Below the pieces are notes generated by a model. The model searched no databases and was not told the DNA's origin. It worked only from the letters and a program-made list of their open reading frames with translations. From Sphingobacteriales bacterium (GTDB lineage Bacteria; Bacteroidota; Bacteroidia; Chitinophagales; UBA2359): a DNA stretch of 64,000 nucleotides. The DNA is taken from assembly GCA_016706405.1 (NCBI GenBank), contig JADJJT010000002.1:744001-808000 (forward strand), read 5' to 3'. This document shows positions 34,760-42,459 of this stretch, piece after piece. The translations under genes and the position numbers were made by a program. Positions within the stretch are counted from its first letter, which is position 1. The number at the start of each line of letters is the position of its first letter.

Positions 34760-36718
34760 ATGCTGAAGTTAATAACTGCCTGCTGTTTATTTGCAACTGC
34801 CTGGCCTCTTTTTGCCCAATTACAAGGTTTTGACCCGCCTAATATTGCCCAATTACAAAAAGAATATCCGCAAACCGATGCGGTACAACTGCTAAAATCT
34901 ACCGATTGGGTTATAGACTTTAAAGACAATCAATGGGAAATTACCCAAACAACCCGCGAATATACCTGCTACCTAAACGACAATGCGGTGCGGGCAGGCA
35001 GTGCTGAGGTCATTCATTTTTCTGACTTTGATACGCTTATAAATTACCAAGCATTTACTTTAATACCATCCGGAAAGAAATACAAAAAAATTCCGGTCGA
35101 AAAGTTTGACACCAAACAAAATATATCCGGAAGCATTTTTTACTCAGACAATAAACAATTACATTTTAATTTTCCGGCATTACAGGCAGGCGCAGTTACG
35201 CAAATGCAGTACAGCAAAGCGTTTACAAACCCATATTTGCTCGATGGTTTTTATTTTCAGTGGGTATATCCGGTATTAAACAGCCGTGTTACTGTTACCG
35301 CACCTCAAAATATCAAATTAAATTACAGCCTTAATTCTGTCAATACCAAACATCCGGTAAAATACAAAACGCAAAACTTACCCAATAACCGCGTGCTTTA
35401 TACTTGGGAGGTTCAAAATTTACCGGCAATAAAAGGCCTTGAAGATGCGCCTTACCCGTCGTACTACATTCCGCATTTAATTATTTATATTGAGCAGGTT
35501 ACTACCGAGCAGGGCAAAACTACCGAGGTTTTAGGTAGCACCGAAAAATTGTATCAATGGTATAATAGTTTAGCGGCCAGCGTTGATACGACCACCTCGG
35601 CATCGCTGCGCAAAACTGTTGCCGACCTACTGCAAAACTTACCCCAAAACAGTAACAACGAGGCAAAGGCCAAAACTATTTATGAATGGGTGCAAAATAA
35701 TATTAAATATGTTGCCTTTGAAGATGGCCTGGGCGGTTTTATTCCGCGCCCACCAAACGGGGTTTACGACAAAAAATTTGGCGACTGTAAAGATATGTCA
35801 ATTTTAATTGCCACCATGCTGCGTTTGGCCAATATGCCAGCGTGGTTGGGTTGGGTAGGCACGCGCGACTTGCCCTATACCTACCAAAATATGCCCACGC
35901 CTAACGTTGACAACCACATGATTGCCGTTACAAAATTAAACAACGAATATGTTTTTTTAGACGGCACGGGCGAGTACCAGCCTTTTGGCAAAATAACCTC
36001 GATGATACAGGGTAAAGAAGTTTTAATAGGCTTAAGCCCCAAAAATTTTGAAATAGTTAAATTACCTACTATTGCCGCAAGTAATAATATTCAACACGAA
36101 AAAATTACTTTAACAATAGCCGATGGGCGAACCGTTACGGGGCAGGCCGAGGCTGTTTTTACCGGATATAAAAAAATATACACCCAGTATAATAAAGTAA
36201 AAGCCGAATATGACGGCAATACCCGTTTTTATGATGATTATTTGAAGAAAGCCAGTAATAAATTTGAAATTACAGCTATTTCAACTTCCGGAGAAAAACC
36301 TCGCGAAGCACCACTTCACATAAATTATAACTTTAAAATTCCGGATTATACTGTTCGAGCAGGCAATAATATTTATTTAAATCCACATTTATTGAAGCGG
36401 TTTGGCGGTACACAACTTGATAGCACTCGCACAGTTGGCCGTGAAAACGAATACCCTTTTGAAGATGTGCTTGAAATTACTATTCCCATTCCGGATGGCT
36501 ACGAAGTAGATGTTTTGCCCTCTAACAGTCAATTTGAGCACTCTCAGTTTGGGTACCGGCTAACTTACGCTCAAGAAGGTAAAAACTTAGTACTTAACCA
36601 TCATTTTTGGGTCAATTATTTATTACTGCCTGCCACAGAGTTTGCACAATGGAACAAAATGGTAAATCAATTAGAAACCCAGTTTAGCGAAGCAATAGTT
36701 TTTAAAAAAATCAAGTAA
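34760..36718 (+). CDS. DUF3857-transglutaminase secreted protein
   Basis: This 652-aa protein has a signal peptide (cleavage near residue 19, PLFA|Q). A DUF3857 beta domain (about 45-215), a transglutaminase-like core (about 270-405) and a DUF2569-like C-terminal beta region follow. The catalytic triad is intact: Cys in FGDCKDM near 342, His in VDNHMIA near 385 and Asp in VFLDGTGE near 400. Such proteins are common in Bacteroidota and are thought to act as periplasmic or surface peptidases or crosslinkers; the substrate is unknown. It stands alone, divergent from the tRNA gene. Confidence 0.9.
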   Translation: MLKLITACCLFATAWPLFAQLQGFDPPNIAQLQKEYPQTDAVQLLKSTDWVIDFKDNQWEITQTTREYTCYLNDNAVRAGSAEVIHFSDFDTLINYQAFTLIPSGKKYKKIPVEKFDTKQNISGSIFYSDNKQLHFNFPALQAGAVTQMQYSKAFTNPYLLDGFYFQWVYPVLNSRVTVTAPQNIKLNYSLNSVNTKHPVKYKTQNLPNNRVLYTWEVQNLPAIKGLEDAPYPSYYIPHLIIYIEQVTTEQGKTTEVLGSTEKLYQWYNSLAASVDTTTSASLRKTVADLLQNLPQNSNNEAKAKTIYEWVQNNIKYVAFEDGLGGFIPRPPNGVYDKKFGDCKDMSILIATMLRLANMPAWLGWVGTRDLPYTYQNMPTPNVDNHMIAVTKLNNEYVFLDGTGEYQPFGKITSMIQGKEVLIGLSPKNFEIVKLPTIAASNNIQHEKITLTIADGRTVTGQAEAVFTGYKKIYTQYNKVKAEYDGNTRFYDDYLKKASNKFEITAISTSGEKPREAPLHINYNFKIPDYTVRAGNNIYLNPHLLKRFGGTQLDSTRTVGRENEYPFEDVLEITIPIPDGYEVDVLPSNSQFEHSQFGYRLTYAQEGKNLVLNHHFWVNYLLLPATEFAQWNKMVNQLETQFSEAIVFKKIK

Positions 36719-36774
36719 ATTTTAGCCTTGAGGAGTGAGTTTGTTGTTTAAATGCAAAATAAAGCGTTTAAAAT

Positions 36775-39087
36775 TTATTTTGGACACAAATCAAGCGATG
36801 TGTTGTTCGCATCTACGTATATATTGATGCCCTGATATATTGATTTCCCATTTTTAACGATTTTGAAGACATGGCTGCCTTTTGTAACATTATATACGGT
36901 TATATTACTTTGGTTTGAAATTTTTATTTTTTCGGGGGAATTTTTTTTGTCCATATACACCTGAACATTTTCAAAATAACCATCGCACTCATTGGCGGTA
37001 AAATTAATATTATAGGCTTTTACCTCATTGTTGGGTTCAATATCGAGACCGCTGCCAATACAGCTAAAAAGTAGTTGAGTTTCGTTTGTGGTATTTAGTT
37101 TTTTTGTTTCCATTATACATTTTTTATTTAGGTCAATCGCTTCTACTTTATAGGTGCCGGGACTTATTTGGTATTTGCGGGCATAATATCCTTTTGCATC
37201 GGGTTTTACAATGGTTTTGCTTGGGTTGTAAGCTTGGATTTCTTGGCCATTAAATTTTATGATAGCTTTTTCAACTGGGGTGCTTATGGTAACCGTTATT
37301 TTACTCTGATTATTATTGGATGGCGTTTGGCAATTTACGGTTGTTTGGTTTAGCGTTGGGTTGTCGGTTACGCGGTCAGAGGCAGCGCCAATAGTTTCGT
37401 TATTGCTGTTTAGCACTATCCGGAAATTTGTTTTACCAGGCTTTAGCCCTCTAATTATAATTTTTTCGTTTATCATCTCACTTTTAACTGCATTATTGTT
37501 TACATAAACTGTGTAAGTGTTGGCTTCTATGGGGCAGTTGTTTAGTTTAAGGGTAAAATCGTAGGTTTTTGTTTCGGGTTCGGGTTCGGGTTTCTGTTCG
37601 GGAGCTGGGTTGGTATTTGTTTCTGTTTCTGTTTGTGGTTGTTTGGAAGGTTCAAGTTTATTGCAATTAAAGGTAATAGTTTGGTTGTTATGTTGCACGT
37701 TTACCTGTTGCATTTCGCAAATATAGCTGTTGGCTTGCCCTTCGTCAATTAAATCGAGTAAATGTTGCCCTTTTGTAGTTTTGTAAATGGTTTTATATTT
37801 GCCCCCGCTTGGCACCGATTTGCTAACAAGTAGTGGGTTTTGGTCGTCAATAGTTAAAATTGGGTTGGCAAAAGGCGTAATGATGGCAATATTTACGGCA
37901 TTGTTGTTGTTTATTGGTGGGGCATCCGGAATTTTTTGCACTTGGCAAGGCATTGTAAGCGTTACATTTTGGTTCGAAATAGCAATTGTTTGCTCGCATT
38001 TGCCGTTGGTGCCATCTATTAATAAGTTGTAAGTTTTTGCGTCCAGATTATAAATAGTTATTTCGGTAGTATCGTGGTTAGCGTTCCAGTTTGTAATAAC
38101 GAGGCCGTTTAATTGCACGCTGGTAATATTAAAATTATCGGGAATGCTAATTAATGTTGCTGTAAACTTTTTATTGGTAGCTGCCGAAGGGGTTAACAAG
38201 GCAAACGTGCCCATGGCAATGCCAACCAAACCAATAACACCTGCCAAAAAAATACTTAGGGTTTTAGCAAAGCTTGTTGAACCAAACAAGCCAAAAAATT
38301 TCTTTCTACGGGCCTCATCATTTACAACAATATTTGTAGCCTCCCAATTTTGGCGTGGATTTTCGATGTAAAAATTATAGTTGCTGTTTTTATCATCGTT
38401 TATTGTTACTACCTCAACATCTTTTTTAACCGTAATATCGCGCGATACTTTTTCGCCATCAATTTTGGTGATAATGTAAACAGCTAATAAAAGGCGGTGA
38501 TTGCCCGGTTGTAGTGGTTTTATACCAAATTGCCACTCGGTAAATGCGTGGGCAACAATGGCTTGTTCGGCACTGCGATTAATGCGGCGTATGGCAAAAG
38601 CGTTGTTATTAGAGGGGTCAATAAGTGCCACCTCCATTATTTTCGATAGTTCAATATTTTCGGGTTCAATATTAGTTTCCCGCTCAAAGTTTTGCAGTAA
38701 AATGGCATCGTCTTTGGCTATACGCACGCTACAAAATGTTTCGGTGTTTAGCCGCATTTTGCCCGGAATATTGTGAATTATACGCCCTGTATTCCCACTT
38801 TTTGTAGGTTGTTGGGTGTTTATTTCGGTTTCAATATCGGTAAGTCGGCTTAAAATGGCGTAGGTAACCTCGTTATTTGCTTTGTAAAAGTCGTCTAAAT
38901 TTAAAATGCCCAAATTATAGTCTTGTTTGGCTTGTTTTAAGCGTACGCGGCATTGCAAGGCAAAATCGGCCAAATTATCTATAGGATATTCGCTGGCCAT
39001 TTTTTCTAAAAGGTCAAGTGCGCCAAAGGTGTCCACCTCTTCTGTAAGGCATTTCCGGATTTTTGCGATGTATTCGGGTATTGTCAT
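36775..39087 (-). CDS. membrane protein with N-terminal effector-associated domain (EAD11-like)
   Basis: In this 770-aa protein, residues 5-88 (ALDLLEKMASEYP, RVRLKQAKQDYNLGILNLDDF, NEVTYAILSRLTDIE) match the pattern of effector-associated domain 11. That small helical adaptor occurs in Bacteroidota NTP-dependent conflict systems. Residues 100-230 form a beta-rich domain starting GRIIHNIPGKM, which I recall travelling with EAD11. One membrane span (about 276-298) follows, then repeated beta domains of roughly 80-90 residues with CEQTI/MPCQ-type ends and a Glu/Pro-rich linker. No ATPase or effector partner is adjacent. The EAD assignment rests on my recognition of the motif, and signalling across the membrane is inference. 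Confidence 0.65.
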   Translation of the reverse strand: MTIPEYIAKIRKCLTEEVDTFGALDLLEKMASEYPIDNLADFALQCRVRLKQAKQDYNLGILNLDDFYKANNEVTYAILSRLTDIETEINTQQPTKSGNTGRIIHNIPGKMRLNTETFCSVRIAKDDAILLQNFERETNIEPENIELSKIMEVALIDPSNNNAFAIRRINRSAEQAIVAHAFTEWQFGIKPLQPGNHRLLLAVYIITKIDGEKVSRDITVKKDVEVVTINDDKNSNYNFYIENPRQNWEATNIVVNDEARRKKFFGLFGSTSFAKTLSIFLAGVIGLVGIAMGTFALLTPSAATNKKFTATLISIPDNFNITSVQLNGLVITNWNANHDTTEITIYNLDAKTYNLLIDGTNGKCEQTIAISNQNVTLTMPCQVQKIPDAPPINNNNAVNIAIITPFANPILTIDDQNPLLVSKSVPSGGKYKTIYKTTKGQHLLDLIDEGQANSYICEMQQVNVQHNNQTITFNCNKLEPSKQPQTETETNTNPAPEQKPEPEPETKTYDFTLKLNNCPIEANTYTVYVNNNAVKSEMINEKIIIRGLKPGKTNFRIVLNSNNETIGAASDRVTDNPTLNQTTVNCQTPSNNNQSKITVTISTPVEKAIIKFNGQEIQAYNPSKTIVKPDAKGYYARKYQISPGTYKVEAIDLNKKCIMETKKLNTTNETQLLFSCIGSGLDIEPNNEVKAYNINFTANECDGYFENVQVYMDKKNSPEKIKISNQSNITVYNVTKGSHVFKIVKNGKSIYQGINIYVDANNTSLDLCPK

Positions 39088-39282
39088 GGTTGGGTGTAAG
39101 TGTTGCGTTTTAAGGTTGAGCTTGACAGCTATGCGAATAAATGAGGCGTTGGTAGTATTTTACTTATTTACTGATTAAATACTATTTAGTGTAAATAGGT
39201 TTAATGCTTTAGCCATCCGGAATAATTAATCCGGATAAAATATAAAGTATTTATAAAGCAAAATTAAGTTAAACGGTTATCG

Positions 39283-39531
39283 CTAACGTCTTCCTTTAAT
39301 TAAGCTTACTAAAAATAACAGCACAGTAGCACCAATAACGGAGGTAAACAACTGTGGCACAAAGCTATTGCCTATTGATAAGTCTAATAAATTAAGTAAC
39401 CAGCGCCCTATTATAGCACCTAAAATACCCACAACTAAATTGCCTATTAAGCCAAACCCGCCGCCACGCATAAGTTTGCCTGCAATCCATCCGGCTAAAA
39501 TGCCCACGAGTAAAGAAGCGAAAAATCCCAT
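39283..39531 (-). CDS. GlsB/YeaQ/YmgE-family small membrane protein
   Basis: This 82-aa protein has three hydrophobic stretches. The glycine-rich signature GILAGWIAGKLMRGGGFGLIGNLVVGILGAIIG is typical of transglycosylase-associated/YeaQ-type stress membrane proteins. The biochemical role is not established. It is upstream of nothing obvious and lies 47 nt after rsmG on the same strand. Confidence 0.9.
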   Translation of the reverse strand: MGFFASLLVGILAGWIAGKLMRGGGFGLIGNLVVGILGAIIGRWLLNLLDLSIGNSFVPQLFTSVIGATVLLFLVSLIKGRR

Positions 39532-39578
39532 ATTTTAAAATATTATGTGTTGTTTTTAAATTTTATATTTATTTTTAA

Positions 39579-40208
39579 TTACGTTCTTATATGTATTAAA
39601 TATTTTTCGGCAAACCAAGTTTCGGCAAAAAAATGGTGTAAGTCATAAATTTTAAATACCGTTTTTGAAGGTAGTTCTTCAATTTCGGGTTTAAGATTTC
39701 CGCCTTTATAGGCCAGCAGTCCATTTGCCAATTTATTGATACTATGTTTATTGGTTAATTTTTGCGTCCAACTGTATAAGGCCGCCAAATTGGTTACACC
39801 CCTTGCTACAACAAAATCGTAGTGTTTGGCGGGTGCTTGCTCGGCACGTAGTTGTTCGGCAAAAACGTTTGTAAGTTGTAAGGTTTCAATTAACTGCTGC
39901 ACTATTTTAATTTTTTTTAAAGTCGAATCTATCAAATGAAACCGGGCTTGGGGAAATAAAATTGCCAGAGGAATACCCGGAAAACCACCGCCTGTTCCTA
40001 CGTCTATTACTTCGGTAAAAGGGGCAAAGTTTATAATTTTAGCTAATCCTAAACTATGTAAAACATGATGCAAATATAAATTTTCTAAATCTTTTCGCGA
40101 TATAACATTTATTTTCTCGTTCCATTCGGTATAGAAAGGCATTAGTGCGGCAAACTGTTGCCTTTGGGTAGGGTTTAACTCCGGAAAATATCTTAGTATA
40201 ACTTCCAT
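39579..40208 (-). CDS. rsmG: 16S rRNA (guanine-527 N7)-methyltransferase RsmG
   Basis: This 209-aa SAM-dependent enzyme methylates G527 of 16S rRNA. The SAM loop DVGTGGGFPGIPLAI (near residues 70-84), the early WNEKINVISRKD segment and VVARGVTNL are family hallmarks. It is divergent from the dcw cluster and shares the spacer 40209-40551 with mraZ. Confidence 0.96.
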   Translation of the reverse strand: MEVILRYFPELNPTQRQQFAALMPFYTEWNEKINVISRKDLENLYLHHVLHSLGLAKIINFAPFTEVIDVGTGGGFPGIPLAILFPQARFHLIDSTLKKIKIVQQLIETLQLTNVFAEQLRAEQAPAKHYDFVVARGVTNLAALYSWTQKLTNKHSINKLANGLLAYKGGNLKPEIEELPSKTVFKIYDLHHFFAETWFAEKYLIHIRT

Positions 40209-40331
40209 ATTTCAATAGTTCAACAAATTTAGAACAAAACTTATCAATAAAGGTAATATCCGGATAAAAAATAAGTTTGTTTAGCTAAAATAAATCCGTG
40301 TCTTGTAGGGCTTCATTTTTTCTCAAAAAAA

Positions 40332-40340
40332 TTATCCACA
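40332..40340 (+). promoter_or_regulatory. single DnaA-box-like site in the rsmG-mraZ spacer
   Basis: TTATCCACA matches the DnaA box consensus exactly. It is followed by an AT-rich imperfect hairpin (AATATTTT with AAAATATT, about 40357-40381). Only one box is seen, so an origin is not supported. It might mediate DnaA control or be chance. Confidence 0.35.
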
Positions 40341-40471
40341 AAACCTAATCAATCATAATATTTTTTACTTTGTAAAATATTGATTGTTAATAAGTTATAA
40401 ATTACATAATTAGCATTTTATTGTTTTTTGCAATTTACAATTAATAAACCTACAAAATTTGAAAAAAAATT

Positions 40472-40513
40472 GGGGCACAAAGTGGCAGAGAGTGGTAAAA
40501 TAAGGTAATTTTG
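40472..40513 (+). promoter_or_regulatory. MraZ-type operator repeats and -7 box of the dcw cluster
   Basis: Three pentamers GGGGC (40472), GTGGC (40482) and GTGGT (40492) recur with an exact 10-bp period. This resembles the GTGG direct repeats bound by MraZ in other bacteria. They cover the region where the -33 element should lie, just upstream of TAATTTTG (40506-40513). The arrangement suits autorepression of the mraZ-led cluster. Confidence 0.7.
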
Positions 40514-40551
40514 TGCAGAATTTTATTGCAATTTCCCAAGTCATCCCAATT

Positions 40552-41010
40552 ATGCACAATTTTATAGGCGAAATACCTTGTACCATTGATGAAAAAGGGC
40601 GTTTGGCTATACCAGTTAAATTTGTGCGGCAACTGCCCTCCGAAAGCAGCGACCGTTTAATTTTAGGTATGGGCTTAGATAAATGCTTGGAGTTGTATAG
40701 TGTGCCCGAATTTGAAAAGAAACAGCGCAGCTTAGAAAACCTAAATCCGTACAACGAAAAAGAAAGATTATTACTTCGCCTTTTTGCCCGCGGCTTAACT
40801 GATATTACCCTCGATGGCAGCAACCGTATGTTAATACCAAAACGCCTGAAAGATTACGCAAACCTAAACTGCAAAGATATTATTTTGGTAGGGCAAGGCA
40901 ATAAGATTGAAATATGGAACGCCAACGATTACGACAATTTATTTAATATTAGCGCACAAGATGTATCAAACTTAGCCAACGAAATTTTAGGAAAAGTAAA
41001 CTCAACTTAA
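40552..41010 (+). CDS. mraZ: transcriptional regulator MraZ
   Basis: This 152-aa protein has two AbrB-like halves, each with the DxxxR motif (TIDEKGRLAIP near residue 10 and TLDGSNRMLIP near 85). MraZ is the DNA-binding regulator at the head of the division and cell-wall cluster. ATG 40552 (MHNFIGE) is the family start; an upstream in-frame TTG at 40513 overlaps the -7 box and is rejected. Operator-like repeats lie immediately upstream. Confidence 0.95.
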   Translation: MHNFIGEIPCTIDEKGRLAIPVKFVRQLPSESSDRLILGMGLDKCLELYSVPEFEKKQRSLENLNPYNEKERLLLRLFARGLTDITLDGSNRMLIPKRLKDYANLNCKDIILVGQGNKIEIWNANDYDNLFNISAQDVSNLANEILGKVNST

Positions 41011-41013
41011 CTC

Positions 41014-41083
41014 AGCCAAAAGCCATCAGCCAATAGCCAATAGCCATCAGCCATCAGCCAAAAGCTAACAGCCCCCAACTAAC
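41014..41083. repeat. degenerate heptamer array (AGCCAWN)
   Basis: About ten tandem 7-mers (AGCCAAA, AGCCATC, AGCCAAT ..., ending AGCTAAC, AGCCCCC, AACTAAC) fill the gap between mraZ and rsmH. A longer array of the same unit lies between murE and mraY. Confidence 0.9.
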
Positions 41084-41097
41084 AATTACCCCCTCCC

Positions 41098-42000
41098 ATG
41101 TATCATACCCCTGCATTATTGACCGAAACAATTGCTGGCTTGGCGATAAAGCCAAACGGTGTGTACGTTGATGCTACCTTTGGCGGGGGTGGGCACACAA
41201 AAGCAATTCTAACAGTTTTGACAAACGAGGGGCGGTTGGTTGCCTTCGACCAAGATGCAGACGCAGCAGCCAATCTTCCGGAAGACGAACGTTTGTTATT
41301 TGTTGCCGCTAATTTTAGGCATCTCGAAAAATATTTGCGCGTAAATGGCATTAACCAGGTCAATGGTATTTTAGCCGATTTGGGGGTTAGCTCACACCAG
41401 TTTGACACCCCAAAACGTGGGTTTTCAATTCGCTTTGACGAACAACCTTTAGATATGCGAATGGATACTAACCAACCAATAACTGCCGCACATATACTAA
41501 ATACTTACCCCGAAAAACAACTTGCCAACCTGTTTTACCAATATGGCGAGCTGCCCCAGGCCAATAAAATTGCCCATGCTATTGTGCAGTATCGCCAAAC
41601 AACCGCTATTACACGGGTTGGGCAGCTAAAAACGGTAACAGCTGCTTTTGCCGGCCCGCCTAAATATCAAATAGGGTTTTATGCCCAACTTTTTCAGGCA
41701 TTGCGTATAGCAGTTAATGACGAGTTGAGCGCGCTTTGCGATTTGCTGCAACAAAGTGTCAATTTATTGCCTTCGGGTGGGCGATTAGCCATAATTGCCT
41801 ACCACTCTGCCGAAGACCGCTTAGTAAAAAACTTTATAAAAAACGGAAACTTTGATATAGAACCAACAAAAGATATATACGGCAACAAACAACTCGTTTT
41901 TAAACCTGTAAACAAAAAAGCCATTACACCAAACGCTGCCGAAATAGCCCAAAACAACCGCGTTCGAAGTGCCAAACTGCGGGTAGCCGAAAAAATTTAA
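41098..42000 (+). CDS. rsmH: 16S rRNA (cytosine-1402 N4)-methyltransferase RsmH
   Basis: This 300-aa SAM-dependent enzyme, also called MraW, modifies C1402 of 16S rRNA. The SAM loop VDATFGGGGHTKAIL (near residues 24-38), GILADLGVSSHQFD and FQALRIAVNDEL are diagnostic, and the C-terminus ends NNRVRSAKLRVAEK. It is the second gene of the dcw cluster, in the usual place. Confidence 0.97.
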   Translation: MYHTPALLTETIAGLAIKPNGVYVDATFGGGGHTKAILTVLTNEGRLVAFDQDADAAANLPEDERLLFVAANFRHLEKYLRVNGINQVNGILADLGVSSHQFDTPKRGFSIRFDEQPLDMRMDTNQPITAAHILNTYPEKQLANLFYQYGELPQANKIAHAIVQYRQTTAITRVGQLKTVTAAFAGPPKYQIGFYAQLFQALRIAVNDELSALCDLLQQSVNLLPSGGRLAIIAYHSAEDRLVKNFIKNGNFDIEPTKDIYGNKQLVFKPVNKKAITPNAAEIAQNNRVRSAKLRVAEKI

Positions 42001-42055
42001 TAATTTGCTTAAACCTAATTATCTCTTATACATTAACCAATATCCAAATAAAAAA

Positions 42056-42421
42056 ATGTCAGTTAAAGCTAGCATATTACCTACTCCAATACGGCAGTTT
42101 TTGCTCAATACGGTAAAAAGCGCACAACAATCTATAAGCAATAACCGCAGTGCTAAAGATTGGCTTAAAGACCTTGGCTTTATTATTTTTATTTTTTCTT
42201 TGGTACTTTGTTATATGGCCAATACACACGCCGCCCAACGCAATATGATACAAGCTAAAGCCTTAGAAAGTGAAATTACCCAATCGAACTGGCGACTAAT
42301 GTCTTTACGAGCCGAACTAATGCAGCTTAGCCGGCAAACCCAAGTCAGTGAAATCGCAAAACAGCAAAATCTTCATGAATTGAGCAGCCCACCTTATAAA
42401 TTAAAAGCGCAAAGCCCATAA
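42056..42421 (+). CDS. ftsL: FtsL-like cell division protein
   Basis: From ATG 42056 the 121-aa product has a cytoplasmic N-tail, one membrane span (about residues 39-57) and a periplasmic coiled coil (about 60-97). That is the topology of FtsL, the bitopic divisome scaffold. Sequence conservation in this family is low, so the call leans on position between rsmH and ftsI. An in-frame TTG at 42005 would add 17 residues without signal. Confidence 0.85.
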   Translation: MSVKASILPTPIRQFLLNTVKSAQQSISNNRSAKDWLKDLGFIIFIFSLVLCYMANTHAAQRNMIQAKALESEITQSNWRLMSLRAELMQLSRQTQVSEIAKQQNLHELSSPPYKLKAQSP

Positions 42422-42459
42422 CAAGCTAATAAACCCCGTAAACCACCACCCACTACAAT

